Of a stretch of DNA of 64,000 bases, positions 22,608 to 34,337 are shown one piece after another (position 1 is the stretch's first letter; the number at the start of each line of letters is the position of its first letter). The stretch covers positions 85,746,120 to 85,810,119 of the forward strand of contig NC_133535.1 in NCBI RefSeq assembly GCF_048544455.1. The letters are read 5' to 3'. Both the position numbers and the translations under genes were made by a program. The notes below the pieces were generated by a model. That model was not told the origin of the DNA and ran no database searches. It saw only the letters and a list, made by a program, of their open reading frames with translations. This DNA is from Silene latifolia. Lineage: Eukaryota; Streptophyta; Magnoliopsida; Caryophyllales; Caryophyllaceae.

Positions 22608-22945
22608 TGCAGTGCAAAAATTCAATCCTGCATCAAAATATTACACCCCGTAATCAATTAAACCCAGTTTAAAAACAGTACAAACAGAATGATCAAAAGC
22701 TAAAACACAACTTCCTCAGAAAAACAAAAGAAGCCAATACACAATGGCTCTATATATACACACTCATACATAAAGCATGAGAAAACAATTGAGACTCAGC
22801 TAATGAAACAACATAACTGGCCCACATATTTCTCAACTGGGTGATGTCCTCTGGCGAATATTCCCGGGCTTTTTTGAGTATTAGTGGCAACTACAATTCA
22901 AAATATACATAATCAAAATAGATATAATACATAAAAGTATACAGA
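22608..22945. other. Unassigned stretch after CACTA end
   Basis: About 340 bp with no convincing feature. A minus-strand frame through AREYSPEDITQLRNMW near 22850 could be the tail of a transposon protein, but it is too short to assign. It may still belong to the CACTA-like element. Confidence 0.3.
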
Positions 22946-22946
22946 A

Positions 22947-23245
22947 TTGAACTCAAGTATGCTCTCTGCGGTCCTACAAAGAACACCTTGCCCTGAAAGA
23001 GAAAAGAGAAATGGACTCACGATCCCTGCGGTCCTACAAAGAACACCTAAAAAGAGAAAAGAACACCTACAAAGACAGAGGGTCTTTGTAGGTGTTCTTT
23101 GTAGGGCCGCTTGGTCTTGCACTCAATTTCTCTTTTTTCGTCATTTCAATTGAACTCAAGTATGCTCTATGCGGTCCTACAAAGAACACCTACAAAGACC
23201 CTCTCCAACATATTCGGTCCTACAAAGAACACCTTGCCCTGAAAG
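22947..23245 (+). repeat. Rearranged gag-derived repeats with perfect palindrome
   Basis: The word GGTCCTACAAAGAACACC, which at 23216 is part of the gag frame, is repeated at about 22971, 23031 and 23173. A longer block of about 42 bp starting AATTGAACTCAAGTATGCTC is present at 22947 and 23149. Between them is a perfect inverted repeat, 23058-23076 against 23082-23100 (19-bp arms, 5-bp loop). The pattern suggests template-switching repair at a breakpoint. Confidence 0.8.
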
Positions 23246-24492
23246 GTGTACCTGCAAGTATTCTCTCTACAATCTTTGCTCAGTCTTTGGGGGAACACCC
23301 AAGGGCCTGGTTTTATAACCTTGAACTGAAGAACTACCCTACGTTAGAGGACATCACCGTAGAGTTTTGCAAACATTATGCTGATAACGCAGAGATCCAA
23401 ACCACTATGAGGACTCTGGAAGTTATGAATCAAAATGAAAAGGAAGGGCTCACTGATTTCCTGGCCCGATGGCGTGCAAATAGCGTGAAGATAGCCAGGA
23501 AACCCGAAGAAACAGAAATGGTAGATAAATTTGTGAAGAAATTTCGACCCGTCTACCGTGATGTATTGAAGTATCAAAACTTTAGCACTTTTAAATAATT
23601 GACAAGATGTGGGAGCAAAATCGAAGATGACCTCCGAGCTGCTGAGATGGAGAAACCGAAGAGGTATACTAAGGCCTCTTCCTCTAAATCAAAGGCACAT
23701 GCTAGTGCCAACCATATTCAAGCTATTAGCCTTACGGGAGGAACTTCCAAAAGGCCTCAACGCTCTAGTCCAAGAGCATTTACTGACATAGGGTGTACCT
23801 ACACATACGCCTTAAAAAGGCTCATGGCCCAAGGGAAATTGAACCTCATTGGCCCAACTCCTGAACCACCGTTGGAACAACGAAATAAATGATACAAGCC
23901 TGACGCGTATTGTGCATACCATCAAGGCAAGGGGCATGACACGAAAAAGTGTTTCCGTCTCAAACATGAAATACAAGATATGATCAAGAGTTGAACACTG
24001 CCAACCCCGACGGTCAAACCCAACAACGTGACCAACCCATTTGGTGATCACACGAATGCCGTATTTGTCGAAGACAATATTGATATGACCCATTTGATCC
24101 GGCCCGTTTGTCGCTTAAAAGGTTTCTTTGTAGGGAAGGAGTTCATTGATTGTTCAAAGTACCTTCCAAGCCCGAAGAACGAAGTTCGATTTGGGGATTT
24201 TGGTATCTATTGCACACCATACATTCTTCGGAGTGGGAATGAAATTCATGGAATTTGGGACGATAATAAAGATGATATCTACCTTATCAAAGGAGTGATT
24301 GTCCCACGAACTCAAGATGAAATCTTGAAACTAAGGAAGGATGTCCTTGAGTCCAATCATTTGACTCGATCTGGGCGCCCCTACCAAGTTGAGAAAGCGA
24401 GCCACACTTCTATTGCCAAGGATGTTCTAGATAAGGGATCCTCAAAAGAACCTACTTTAGTCGAGGCACTTATTGAAGGGTCGACCTCATAG
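23212..24492 (+). pseudogene. Tat-B gag, 5'-truncated with in-frame stops
   Basis: One frame carries the gag region, cut by stops at 23596 (TAA), 23890 (TGA), 23992 (TGA) and 24490 (TAG). The Retrotrans_gag core is visible (YKEHLALKGV, then RAWFYNLELKNYPTLEDI, then FLARWR). A zinc knuckle of the Tat-type CX2HX4HX4C form follows at about 23912-23955 (CAYHQGKGHDTKKC). The protein would package RNA in virus-like particles. The N-terminus is missing: upstream sequence is rearranged repeats. It is not functional. Confidence 0.85.
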
Positions 24493-25983
24493 GCTTCCCT
24501 CATTAAGCAGCTCCAAAGGACTAAGGCTGATGTCTCCATTTGGCAACTAATCTTAAGCTTATTTCAGCACTGTCAAGCTTTACTGCAAGCACTAATGAAC
24601 ATGACCGTATCCCCAAGTACTACTTCAGATGATATGGTCACCTATGTTGCCCAAAGTCAACCACGACTCACTAATGCCGTGACCTTTTCAGATGAAGACT
24701 TACCTCCATTTGGGCCAAAGCACTGTTTGGCCATATATATTGCGGTGGTGTGCCTCCAAAAACACATCCCAATGACCCTTGTTGATGACGGGTCAGCTGT
24801 CAATGTCCTACCATTAAGAACTGCCCACGTGTTGGGCCTGGACAAGAAATATTTCACTTCAACTACCCAAACGGTTCGAGCATTTGACGGGACGATCCGT
24901 TGGGTATCTGGAATCATCGACTTGGTAATTCATACAGGATCCATTGAAAGGAAGGTGGGTTTCCAAATGATCGATGTAGCCTCATCCTTCAATTTGTTAT
25001 TGGGAAGGTCGTGGATCCATGCAGTAAGGGCCATGTCCTCCACCCTACACCGAAATATCAAGATCCCTTTCAAAGATGGAACCATCACCATTGACGCCAC
25101 GCCCATCGTGGTGGCCGGAGGGGATGTCACCTCCTAAGTAAGTCTCGAAAACGCTAATGATACTTGTGGTTTTAAAGTCATAAGCATGATCGAATCTAAC
25201 CCCAAGTTAAGAAACATGGACCTATACACGGGAAGTCACGTTTGTGAGACAGTCCTCAAAACGGGAAAGTACTTCGGTTTTTCTATGTACCTCAGAAGGA
25301 AGGCCACGTCTGTGCTAAAACCGGCAGTCCTTGAAAGAACAACATTTGAGCTTGGATATGAGCCCGTTGAAAAAGATCTTTTGACAAAGAAGAAGAAATC
25401 GGTCGAAGGCCGAGAAATTAAGATGGAGCCATACCTATTGACGCTAAATGGGTATTTCGTAAGGGCCGGAGAAGATGAACCATGTTTGGACTTTCTCGAA
25501 CCCATTAACGACAGGAAGAATAAAAGGATGGTTCCTGGAATTGAAATATTCCATGACTATTACTACATCCCCAAAGATGTGCTTGCCGTAGTACTAGAAA
25601 GGAACGATTTGACCCCTATCGAAGATGGGAGGGCATTGGGTCTCCTTTTCGGAGAAGAAAGAAATAAGGTAACACCGAGCGAAGACTTGGTTAACATGAT
25701 CCTTCGAAGTGACAAGTTCGATCCATCTACCCTCATCACTGATGTAGATCCTAAAATGACTATCTCTGGATGGCGGAAAATTGTTAAATGGGCCGACAAT
25801 AGCGGACTCTTATTCAAGTTGACTACGGGAGAAGGAGAAATGTTCAAGCTGGATTATGGTTCCGAGTCTGAGTCTGAGTCTGAGTCCGAGTCTGAGTCTG
25901 ATAAGAGTCCTAAGTTTGAGTCTAAGGAGTCAGGTGTCGAAGCCACCCCCTCCCAAGTCTTTCCTTTCAATGCACCCTTTTTA
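24493..25983 (+). pseudogene. Tat-B protease and linker region
   Basis: The same frame as gag continues. An aspartic protease core is visible at about 24775-25020: MTLVDDGSAVNVLP in place of the usual D-S/T-G-A motif, then FNLLLGRSWIH, the conserved end of the domain. A stop occurs at 25135. The frame from 25186 to 25983 holds a Tat-typical linker including a GAGTCT microsatellite at about 25860-25905 that encodes alternating Ser and Glu. The frame is cut at 25983 by a solo LTR. Confidence 0.75.
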
Positions 25984-27261
25984 TGTTGGGAAATGTGTCC
26001 TCAACAATAGTGCGATCACATGATTTAAATATCATTATTAAATCTCATTTTAAGAATACATGTGGGATGTAATATTTTACAGTCAACTGGTCCACGCATA
26101 TCGGTAATGATTGGCTGACTAGAGTTTGACATTACTGTCGTGCGACGGTGGTGATCAGTTGATCCCCTTAGGTCATACCTATAGGGAAATACTCTTAATT
26201 GATTATTTAATTGATCGTATACCGATACGAGTTAATTAAATTGCTTAAAATTGACGGATGATTTTGTGAGTATAATTTACGTATCTTATTGTAAATATGA
26301 TTAAATGAGACACGGTCTAAGTAATCGAATTATTTTATTACTTAGATGAAATTATTGTTTACAGAAACAATTGAAACGGAATGAATAAATTATTATAAAT
26401 ACAGAATGTTGTAGTTTGTAATTTGGAAACATTTTTGGTACAAGTAATTACGAATTACTAGTCGATTTTGTAAATGACATATTTTATGAGTATGTTGATT
26501 TTTAATATGTTAAAAATACATTACATTGTGACATGTCATGTAACATGTCACATGTGACAAATTTGACAAATGACAAAAAAAATAAAATGGATTCTCCATT
26601 TTATGCCTAAAAACCGAAAATGAGGAGGGAGTGTAAGATATGTATTGTGTTTTTATCTTGAGTGGAAAACACAATTATCATATCTAAATATTAGCCATGC
26701 ACACCTACCTTTTAGAGAAGAGCAAAAATGAAATGCATTGGGCATACTACCCAATGCATTTTTCGGCCACTCCAAAAGAAAAGAGAGAAGAGCTTTTCTC
26801 TTACATATCATCATTCATTCTTCCCATCTAATTTTCTAGAGTAAGAAAATGCAATAAAAACTCTCTACAATTTATGATAATTCTAGAGAAATAAACTCAC
26901 ATATACTCCCTCTTGACCGAGATTTTCAAGAGTAAAATGCAATTTATTTTGTGTCAATTTTATAATAAAACTAATATTATTACTAGATCTAAATAATATT
27001 AGTTATTAAGATATTTCCTTGGGTATATGCTTTTGGGAGGGATTCTATACTTGAATCCTTGTTCTTCCATTTGGAGAGCTCAAGAACAAGTGAGTAGGTG
27101 AACTCACTTGTGCCCATAAATCCGAAAATCACAATGTAAGATGATGGTTTCTTCTTTATATTGTTTATTAGTTTGCATGCATAAGATCACTCATTAATTT
27201 TATGACAAATTAAATTAAAACATATATGAATATGTTAGTATAAAGATCTACTTTTCCTTCA
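25984..27261 (+). mobile_element. Solo Ty1/copia LTR with TSD TTTTA
   Basis: The sequence begins TGTTGGGAAATGTGTCC and ends CTTTTCCTTCA (1278 bp). It is homologous, in plus orientation, to the copia LTRs at 12180 and 19622 but much diverged. TTTTA at 25979-25983 and 27262-27266 is a perfect target duplication. No PBS or PPT adjoins it, so the internal region was lost by LTR-LTR recombination. The block around ACTGTCGTGCGACGGTGGTG is the best conserved part. Confidence 0.9.
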
Positions 27262-27790
27262 TTTTAATTCTGGTATCCCGGGCCCTGTCTCGGGTACCTC
27301 TGTTGCCTCGCCACTGACCTCTAATCAGTTGGCTCAAATGTTAGCGCATTTTGCGCAGTTTTAAATTAATAATAAGATGAACCAATTTGCTTACGACTTG
27401 TTTTATTTACATTGAAATTCATTTTTTGAAAATAAGTGTTTTAGTAGTGACATTGAGAATGAGGCCGAATGCGAGCAGATTGAAGAAGAGGAAGAGGAGG
27501 TAGAACCACCTCCACAATTGGTTAGAGGGTTAGAATAATATGACCAAAGAAAATCGGTGATCGAAGATATCAAAACTATCAATGTGGGAACCACCCTCGA
27601 ACCACAGGAGCTTAAGATAGGAACTACCTTTGATCCCGTAGAGAGACAAAGGTTCATTGACCTGCTGATTGAGTTCAAAGATGTTTTCACATAGTCTTAA
27701 AAAGACATGCCGGGAATCGATAAGGAAACTGCAGAGCACAGGATCCCAATCAAACTAAGGTTCGAACCAGTAAAGTAGAAGCTACGCAGA
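27262..27790 (+). pseudogene. Tat-B pre-RT linker
   Basis: Coding sequence resumes after the solo LTR. An acidic stretch (EQIEEEEEEVEPPPQLV) at about 27474-27527 and the segment TTLEPQELKIGTTFDP are typical of the region ahead of Tat RT. In-frame stops occur at about 27365, 27418, 27535, 27693, 27699 and 27777. Confidence 0.65.
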
Positions 27791-29341
27791 ATGCGTTCGG
27801 AGTGGTCTTTAAAAGTTAAGGAAGAAATTAATAAACAACTCAAAGCCGGGTTCATCAAGGTGTCAAAATATTCGGATTGGGTCGCCAATTTAGTGTCAGT
27901 ACCGAAAAAAGATGGTAAGGTTCGCGTGTGCGTGGACTTTCGGGATCTGAACAGAGCTAGTCCGAAGGACGACTTTCCATTACCTCACATCGGTATTTTG
28001 GTTGACAATACCACAAATTATGCATTACTATCTTTCATGGATGGATATGCCGGTTACAATCAGATTAAGATGGCCAAGGAAGATATGCATAAGACAACAT
28101 TTACGTCACAATGGGGAACCTATTGTTACACAGTAATGCCTTTCGGTTTGATAAATGACGGGGCCACGTACCAGAGAACGGCAACGACGTTTCTACATGA
28201 TATGATGCACAGAGAAGTTGAAGTTTATGTCGATGACATGATAGTCAAGTCAAAGGAACGTGGTGGCCATATTGGGGCACTACCAAAATTTTTTGGAAGA
28301 TTGCGAAAATACAACATGAGACTGAATCCGCGGAAGTGTACTTTTGGGGCCACCTCTGGCAAACGGTTGGGTCATATCATTAGCCACCGCAGCATCGAGG
28401 TAGAACCAGCAAAGATAAAAGCCATTATGGAAATGCCCCATTCCGAGACCAAGAAAGAAATTCGAAGTTTCCTGGGAAGATTTCAATACATAAGTCATTT
28501 CGTCGCGAAGTTGACGATGATTTGTGAGCTGATCTTTAAGAAACTGAAGGTTGGAGAACACGTTATATGGGATGACCAGTGTCAGGCCACGTTCGATAAA
28601 ATAAAGGAAGTGTTATCTTCTTCACCAGTTTTAAACCCACCAGTAGCCGGGCTGCCGTTATCACTATATCATACTGTTACGGATACATCAACGGGGGCTA
28701 TGTTAGCCCAAACAGTTGACAAAGAAGAAAGAGTTATTTACTACATCAGTAAAAAGTTCTTAGACTATGAAGTAAAGTATACAACTCTTGAAAAGACGTG
28801 TTTGGCCCTAGTCTGGGAAACGAAGAAATTAAGACATTACATGCTTAGAAACAGTGTGAGTGTCTACTCCAAAATGGATCCAATAAAGTACTTGTTTAAA
28901 AAACCTGTGCTAAATGGAATAATGTCGAGATGGACTCTCATGTTATCAGAGTTCGATCTCAAATATGTACCTTTGAAAGTGATCAAGGGAAGGGCGGTTG
29001 CCGATTTCCTCGCCGACAATCCAGTCGAAGAAATAGAAGTCGTCGACACTTGGTCATTTCCCGACGAAGATGTGGGTCACGTCGAGAATGACGTATGGGA
29101 TTTGTATTTCGATGGAGCATCGAACTATATGGGATATGGAGTGGGAATTCTCCTTATCTCGCCAACAGGTGAACATGTGCCCGTATCCATCAAACTGGAT
29201 TTCAATGTCACAAACAACGCCGCTGAAATGAAGCAGTTTGCTTGGTTTACGCAGTGCTCTTTACTTGGGTGTGAAGAAGTTTTTAGTACATGGAGACTCG
29301 TCCCTTGTGATCAATCAAGTGGGTGGGTCATGGAAAATTAA
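27791..29341 (+). pseudogene. Tat-B RT and RNase H domains
   Basis: A 516-codon open stretch carries the reverse transcriptase: VCVDFRDLNRASPKDDFPLP, SFMDGYAGYNQIKMA, TVMPFGL and the catalytic YVDD at about 28230. A first RNase H follows (TDTSTGAMLAQ, then YTTLEKTCLALVWETKKLRH) and then a second RNase H-like domain starting DLYFDGASNYMGYGVG with NNAAE at about 29215. A tandem archaeal-type RNase H is a known hallmark of the Tat lineage. The frame shifts near 29235 and the second domain continues in another frame. Confidence 0.9.
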
Positions 29342-29534
29342 GAGTCAAAGTTTGGCCCTATATCAAACCAGGATCGAAGAATTGGAAAAGTACTTCAAGG
29401 ATATTCGATATGTTCACCTCCCGAGAGAAGAAAATCAGTTTGCAGATGCGTTGTCCAAGCTAGCAGTCCTGATCAACATTCCCGACCACATAGACAGTAT
29501 GCCAATCACCTACCTATGTGAATGTAATCAATGA
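29238..29534 (+). pseudogene. Tat-B second RNase H, continuation
   Basis: After a frameshift the second RNase H-like domain continues with LGLRSALYLGVKKFLVHGDS and VINQV and ends with REENQFADALSKLA, the usual end of this fold (D in GDS and D in FADAL match catalytic positions). A further frame change follows toward the integrase. Confidence 0.85.
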
Positions 29535-30810
29535 TGCCATGAAAGGTGAAACCGAACCCTGGTACACAGCCATTTTGAAATTCAAGGAAACAGGAGAGTA
29601 TCCTCCCGACCTTGACACGCGTGAGAAGCACGCTCAGGAATGTTATCCGCTCAATTTATTAAGACCGATGATGGGCAATTGTACAAGAAGATGGCTCAAG
29701 GTGTTTTGTTGCGATGCATCGATAAACCAACGGCTGAGAAGGTTATGGAGGAAGTCTTTGACGGTGAATGTGGGCCACACATGAATGCTCATATGTTAGT
29801 CCGTAAGATCATAAGGCTTGGTTATTATTGGACAACGATGGAAACAGATTGTTGCAAATATGTCAGGCACTATTACAATTGTCAGATATTCGCGAATGTA
29901 TAGCATGTGGCACCTTCTATGTTATACACTAGGACATCACCCTGACCATTTTAAATTTGGGGAATCGACATCATTGGAAAAGTAAACCCATCAGGAACTG
30001 GAGGGCACTGTTTTATCCTTGTTGCAATTGACTACTTCACGAAGTGGGTAGAGGCTAAGTCTTACAAGGTGCTAAAAGCGAAGCAAGTAGCACAGTTCAT
30101 TCAAAATCGCATTATTTGCCGGTACGGAGTACCACATGAGTTCATCAGCGATTACGGAACTTATTTCCAAGCAGAGACCGCAGTTATACTTGAAAAGTAT
30201 AAAATCAAATATCACAAGTCATCACCATACCGACCACAGACGAATGGTGCGGTAGAGGCTGCTAATAAAACAGTTACAGTCATTTTGAGGAAGATGTCTG
30301 ACAACTATAGGGAGTGGCCAAAGAAGATACCCTTCGCATTGTGGGGGTATAGAACTTCAATTACAACAGCAACCGGTGAAACCCCGTATTACTTGGTATA
30401 CGGAATGGAAGCGGTTCAACCAGTTGGGCTAGAAATACCATCCTTAAGGATCCTACTGGAAAGCCAGGTTCCTGAAGTAGATTGGTTTCAAGCAAGATAT
30501 GACTCACTCGTTATGCTTCATGAGTGGCGTTTCAACGCGTTATACCACGTCCAACTCTACTAGAAAAGGATAGAGAGAGCTTTTAACAAAAAAGGTGAAA
30601 CCAAGGGGGATTAACGAAGGAGACTTAGTTCTCAAGTCGGTTAGAGCTTTGTTACCTATCGACTCAAGGGTTAAGTTTAAACCAAACTGGGCAGGCCCTT
30701 ATTTGGTAAAGAAGATTTTGTCAGGAGATGATGTTCGGTTAATAGATTTGGATGGGAATGACTTCACAAATCCTACGAATTTGGACCAGCTGAAGAAATA
30801 TTATCCTTGA
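29535..30810 (+). pseudogene. Tat-B integrase
   Basis: The integrase is spread over several frames. The N-terminal zinc-binding part is degraded (HMNAHMLVRKIIRLGYYW, then CCKYVRHYYNC). The catalytic core shows GIDIIGK, ISDYGTYF and YRPQTNGAVEAANK, giving the D-D-E triad. A C-terminal GPY/F motif is present (KFKPNWAGPYLVKKIL) with a normal end at 30810. Stops at about 29901 and 30561 and frame changes inactivate it. Integrase lies 3' of RT and RNase H, the Ty3/gypsy order. Confidence 0.85.
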
Positions 30811-31524
30811 TAGCCTCATTCTCAAACGTTATGAAATAATTTTTGAATTGCAAATGTTTTTAGAATAAGTTGTGAGTTGTTTGTCAACACTGCATGAAAT
30901 ATTTTATGTGAGAACTACGGACTCGGTTTCATTCTGTTGCAAAGCAGATACGTAGGCAACTCTTAGTTAAGAGTACAACCGAAACATGTAAAACAAAAAT
31001 GAAATTTTTGATGCAGAAAATTGGGGATTTCTAATAAATAATAAGTTTTTATTTATTCTAAATTCCGGGCGAAGCCCGTTACAATATTTTATTCCGAGCG
31101 AAACCCATCACACATAACTAAAAGGAAAGCATACAAACAGTAATAGTAAATAGTAATGTCGATGACTACTCTCTGCTACCCTCAGCCGGGCCACACGTCC
31201 CCTCACGACGAGACGAAGTCTCACCCATCATCACTCGGGCTCTTTTCTTCGGAGGAATCATCAATTCTTCACGAGGGCCCAATCTGTCTTTCACACTAGG
31301 TCAAGGACCAAGTCTTTCTGGAAGTATCAACCCACTTTCATTACTCGGACCTAACCTCTTCCACACATCTGAAACCAAAGAGTCGGCCCTAGAAGTCGAG
31401 TTAGTCTCTGTTTCGGGCCTGGATGAAATCGGGGTCGTCCCAATAAAGAATTCTCGGTTCTTCTCCCCTTCCTTGTGGTATTTTTAGTCAATGGCTTCAT
31501 TCTTGTAAAGATCCCTTCGGGCCT
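30811..31524 (+). mobile_element. Tat-B 3' non-coding region
   Basis: No protein frame is seen. CAGATACGTAGGC at about 30948 recurs at about 45320, near the end of the element. Two copies of a GGGCGAAGCCC-type unit occur near 31068 and 31098, related to the tandem repeat at 44635. Confidence 0.6.
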
Positions 31525-32433
31525 TTAAAGAAGGTTCAATAGTCTACTGCAAATAAGAAGGTGACACCCAACTAGAGGCAAACGGTTAATATGCCAAATA
31601 GTCCTCCGAGTCCAGGACTCCAACCATGCGTTGCACCTCACAAGAGTCACTTCCTTGACTTGGCCGCGAACATGCTCAATGGCGGGAATCCGTTGCTGAC
31701 GACCAACCTGTAGAAGAACACGGTCCGGGTAGATATGGGTGGACCACTCCAAGCCCAAAAGAGTGATATGTCTGGTTCTATCAGTTTCAGACAAACCAGT
31801 AACTGCAGTAAGGCGGAGCCAAGGTAAGGCTCATCTAACATGTAACCCAGCATTCGCAGAAAGCCGCTGTCGCCAGAAAGGCTCCTTCTTCCCAGTAGAA
31901 AATTGACGGTGACGTGAAGTCAAGCTTCTCACCTCATATGTATCCGGAGCCTTCGGTGGATCAACCAACTCGAGTATCTCACATAGCCAGATCTATGAAA
32001 AAGGGCCGAGAAAATGAATTAAACTACAGGAAATGATGTCAAACCCACTAAAAATAAAGGAGGTGGGCAAAGAGTAAAAAACAAAAAAAACGCTGCAAAA
32101 AAAAAAAGAAGAACAGCGAAAAAGACATACCTGTAGAAGACGGGTTGATCCAGTGTAAGCAAGGTTTGGGTTGGTCTTCCGAGCATTTAACCCAACAATA
32201 ATTTCAGCAAGAATGAGCCAAGCGAGGCTCCTGCGTTGCGCCATCTGTTCAACAATTCAGATGAACTTCGCTTTACCATAACAAGTCGATACCTCAATAT
32301 CCCTTTCAAAAGTATAAAGATGGAGCATAATCAATCCAAAAGCCCTGCGACGGAATGCCGTGGGATTCAATGGGTCATCGGCATGACCAAATTTCTTAGC
32401 AATGGCGAGTAAGTTTACTCGTTCCCCTTCAAC
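31525..32433 (-). pseudogene. Antisense extra ORF of Tat-B, 3' exons
   Basis: On the minus strand a spliced gene structure is visible. One exon ends TFERDIE at 32293 before GTATCG. The next exon (32244-32131) starts MAQRRSLAWLILAEI after an ACAG acceptor and ends at a GTATGT donor. The third starts at 31992 (IWLCEILELVDPPKAPDTYE) after a TAG acceptor. A TGA at 31831-31833 interrupts the third exon before LSETDRTRHITLLGLEWSTH. It belongs to the class of antisense extra ORFs known from Tat elements, with resemblance to PMD/DUF7745-type plant transposon proteins. The upstream exon is at 43869-44196 across the Athila insertion. Function unknown. Confidence 0.55.
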
Positions 32434-32438
32434 AAAGG

Positions 32439-34194
32439 TGATGTGACCATAATTGGCGCATATTTAGCCCCCGAATTACCATTGTTTTCATGCTTTTTAG
32501 TGCCTATTTGGGTCATTTCTTATCTTTAGTTCTTTGTTTTGCATATTCTTTGAGATTTTGATCCCTTGGTAGGAAAGGAGTAAGAATCTTGCATTTTCAT
32601 GGCAAAACAAGGCTAAATTGATCATATTCAATGACCAAGCATCAAGGAGAGACAAGACTAGAAGGCCTTTGTACATAGCATAGTAGAAGAGCAATGTTGA
32701 GAAAAGGATCCTTGAGTCCCCAAGGAAATCCCCAAGGAATTCATGAAGAAAAGGGAAGAAAAGAAGAAGAAAGGATGCTGACAAACAATCCGAACGGATT
32801 GTACACAATCCGTCCGTCCGTCCAAGCCCAATCCGAGCGTCCCACAAAGGAATCCGCTCGGATTCCCCCTCGCCAATCCGAGCGTCTTGCCCAAGAATCC
32901 GCTCGGATTCCTCAGCCCAGATCCGGCCGTCCCGACTCCCATCCGCACGGATTGCGGACAAAGACGTTTTCACTCTTCTAGCAACGATAAGAGAAGCCCT
33001 TCTCTCGGAGAATCCCGAGTCTCCTTGCTCAACTTAAAAAGTGTAATTACTAGTTTAGCCCTTAGTTAACCCTAATGCATCCTCCCTAATTTTCACTATA
33101 AATACCCCATTAGTCTAATTAGAGGAGCATGTTCTTCTTATCAATAATTAGTGTAGTTAATATCAATCAAATCTTTCTTCAATATTGTAATCAAATATTA
33201 ATCAAGTTTTAATCCAAGTTTTAGTTCTTTAATCTCTCTCTTGTTCTTACTTTATTTTGGGTAATTGAAGATTATTTGGGTTATTATTGGGAGATTGACA
33301 ACCTCTCAATCTAGGATTCAAGTACTTCTATTATTCTTGCTTTATTATTGGAATCATTAGTAGGTATAATCTCTTAATCCCTTTTTAATTATTGCTAATT
33401 ACTTTCATTTATTCATCATGTTTCATTATGTTAGTATGATTGACAACCTTTCTAGCATGATCAATATGATAATGAGTGAGTAGTCTCTTAGCTAGGGTTT
33501 AATGGGTGATTAGGGAAACCAACATGGGGAATGATTCATGCTTAAATTAATATGCTTTCATATCTTATTTGCTTGCTTGTTTTGATCTTAATACATGCAC
33601 ATGTTATATTTGATGAAATGCTAAGCCTATGAATCCTTGCATTTACTATCATCTTCTATCCTTTCAACTTGACTTGTAAGACATAACCCAACTCGAGTCT
33701 TGTTAGACCATGCATGTGTTAAGTAGGGAAGATTAAGTCGACTTGTAGGTGTTGTACATTCTAATCGATTCGGCTCGGGACCCAAACTTTCCTAGGATTG
33801 TAAGATATAACCCAACTCAATCCATCACAACAATAATTGCTTGCTTATAATTTGAGAACATGTTTGTATGATCATATCCCATGATTCCCCTATGACCCCA
33901 TGACACCCTAGTGCTTTTAATCAATTGTTTACACCCCTTATTTTATTTACCTTGTTAGTTTATTTTCATTGCTATCTTAGTTTAGTAACCTTCTACATCA
34001 ACCCAATTTGTGACACCCCTAGACACCACTAGTTACAATAGAATCTTCATTTCAATACCCGTCCCTTGGGATCCGACCTTTACTTGCCTCTTTACTAATT
34101 GTAGAGTTGTTTGTGAAGTATAAATTGTGTTTTGTATCGACCATTGACCAACGACCACATATGCTTAATTGTGAACACGAAATGGACTCGATCA
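32439..34194 (+). mobile_element. Athila 5' LTR
   Basis: 1756 bp from TGATGTGACCATAATTGG to GGACTCGATCA, followed by AAAA and the PBS. It contains the AATCCGNNCG array (32787-32954) and TATAAATA at 33097-33104. Confidence 0.93.
32787..33104 (+). promoter_or_regulatory. Athila U3 array and TATA box
   Basis: Eight units of the form ATCCGNNCG occur between 32787 and 32954, alternating AATCCGNNCGGATT (palindromic) and AATCCGAGCGTC forms, with spacings of roughly 20-25 bp. TATAAATA follows at 33097-33104. The same block is at 42453-42620 in the other LTR. Confidence 0.7.
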
Positions 34195-34198
34195 AAAA

Positions 34199-34221
34199 TG
34201 GCGCCGTTCTTAGGGGACGGT
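34199..34221 (+). other. Athila primer binding site
   Basis: TGGCGCCGTTCTTAGGGG follows the LTR by four bases. Athila elements normally carry TGGCGCCGTTGCCGGGG, complementary to aspartate tRNA; the central bases differ here. Confidence 0.8.
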
Positions 34222-34337
34222 GTTTAATTGATTTAAGATTTCTTTTATTGTTTTTAGTTGTGTCTTTTTCACCTTGGGAAGTAAAACTCCTCAAGGTTTG
34301 CTCTAATTGTTTTCTAGTTGTTTGATATTTTGCGAGA

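Noticed and set aside
27791..30810. Possible endogenous pararetrovirus (Caulimoviridae)
   Set aside because: Integrase with a D-D-E triad, LTR, PPT and Tat-type gag knuckle identify a Ty3/gypsy retrotransposon.
32694..32981. Frames in the Athila LTR repeated at 42357-42704
   Set aside because: Identical because LTRs are identical; they read through the U3 array and are not gag.
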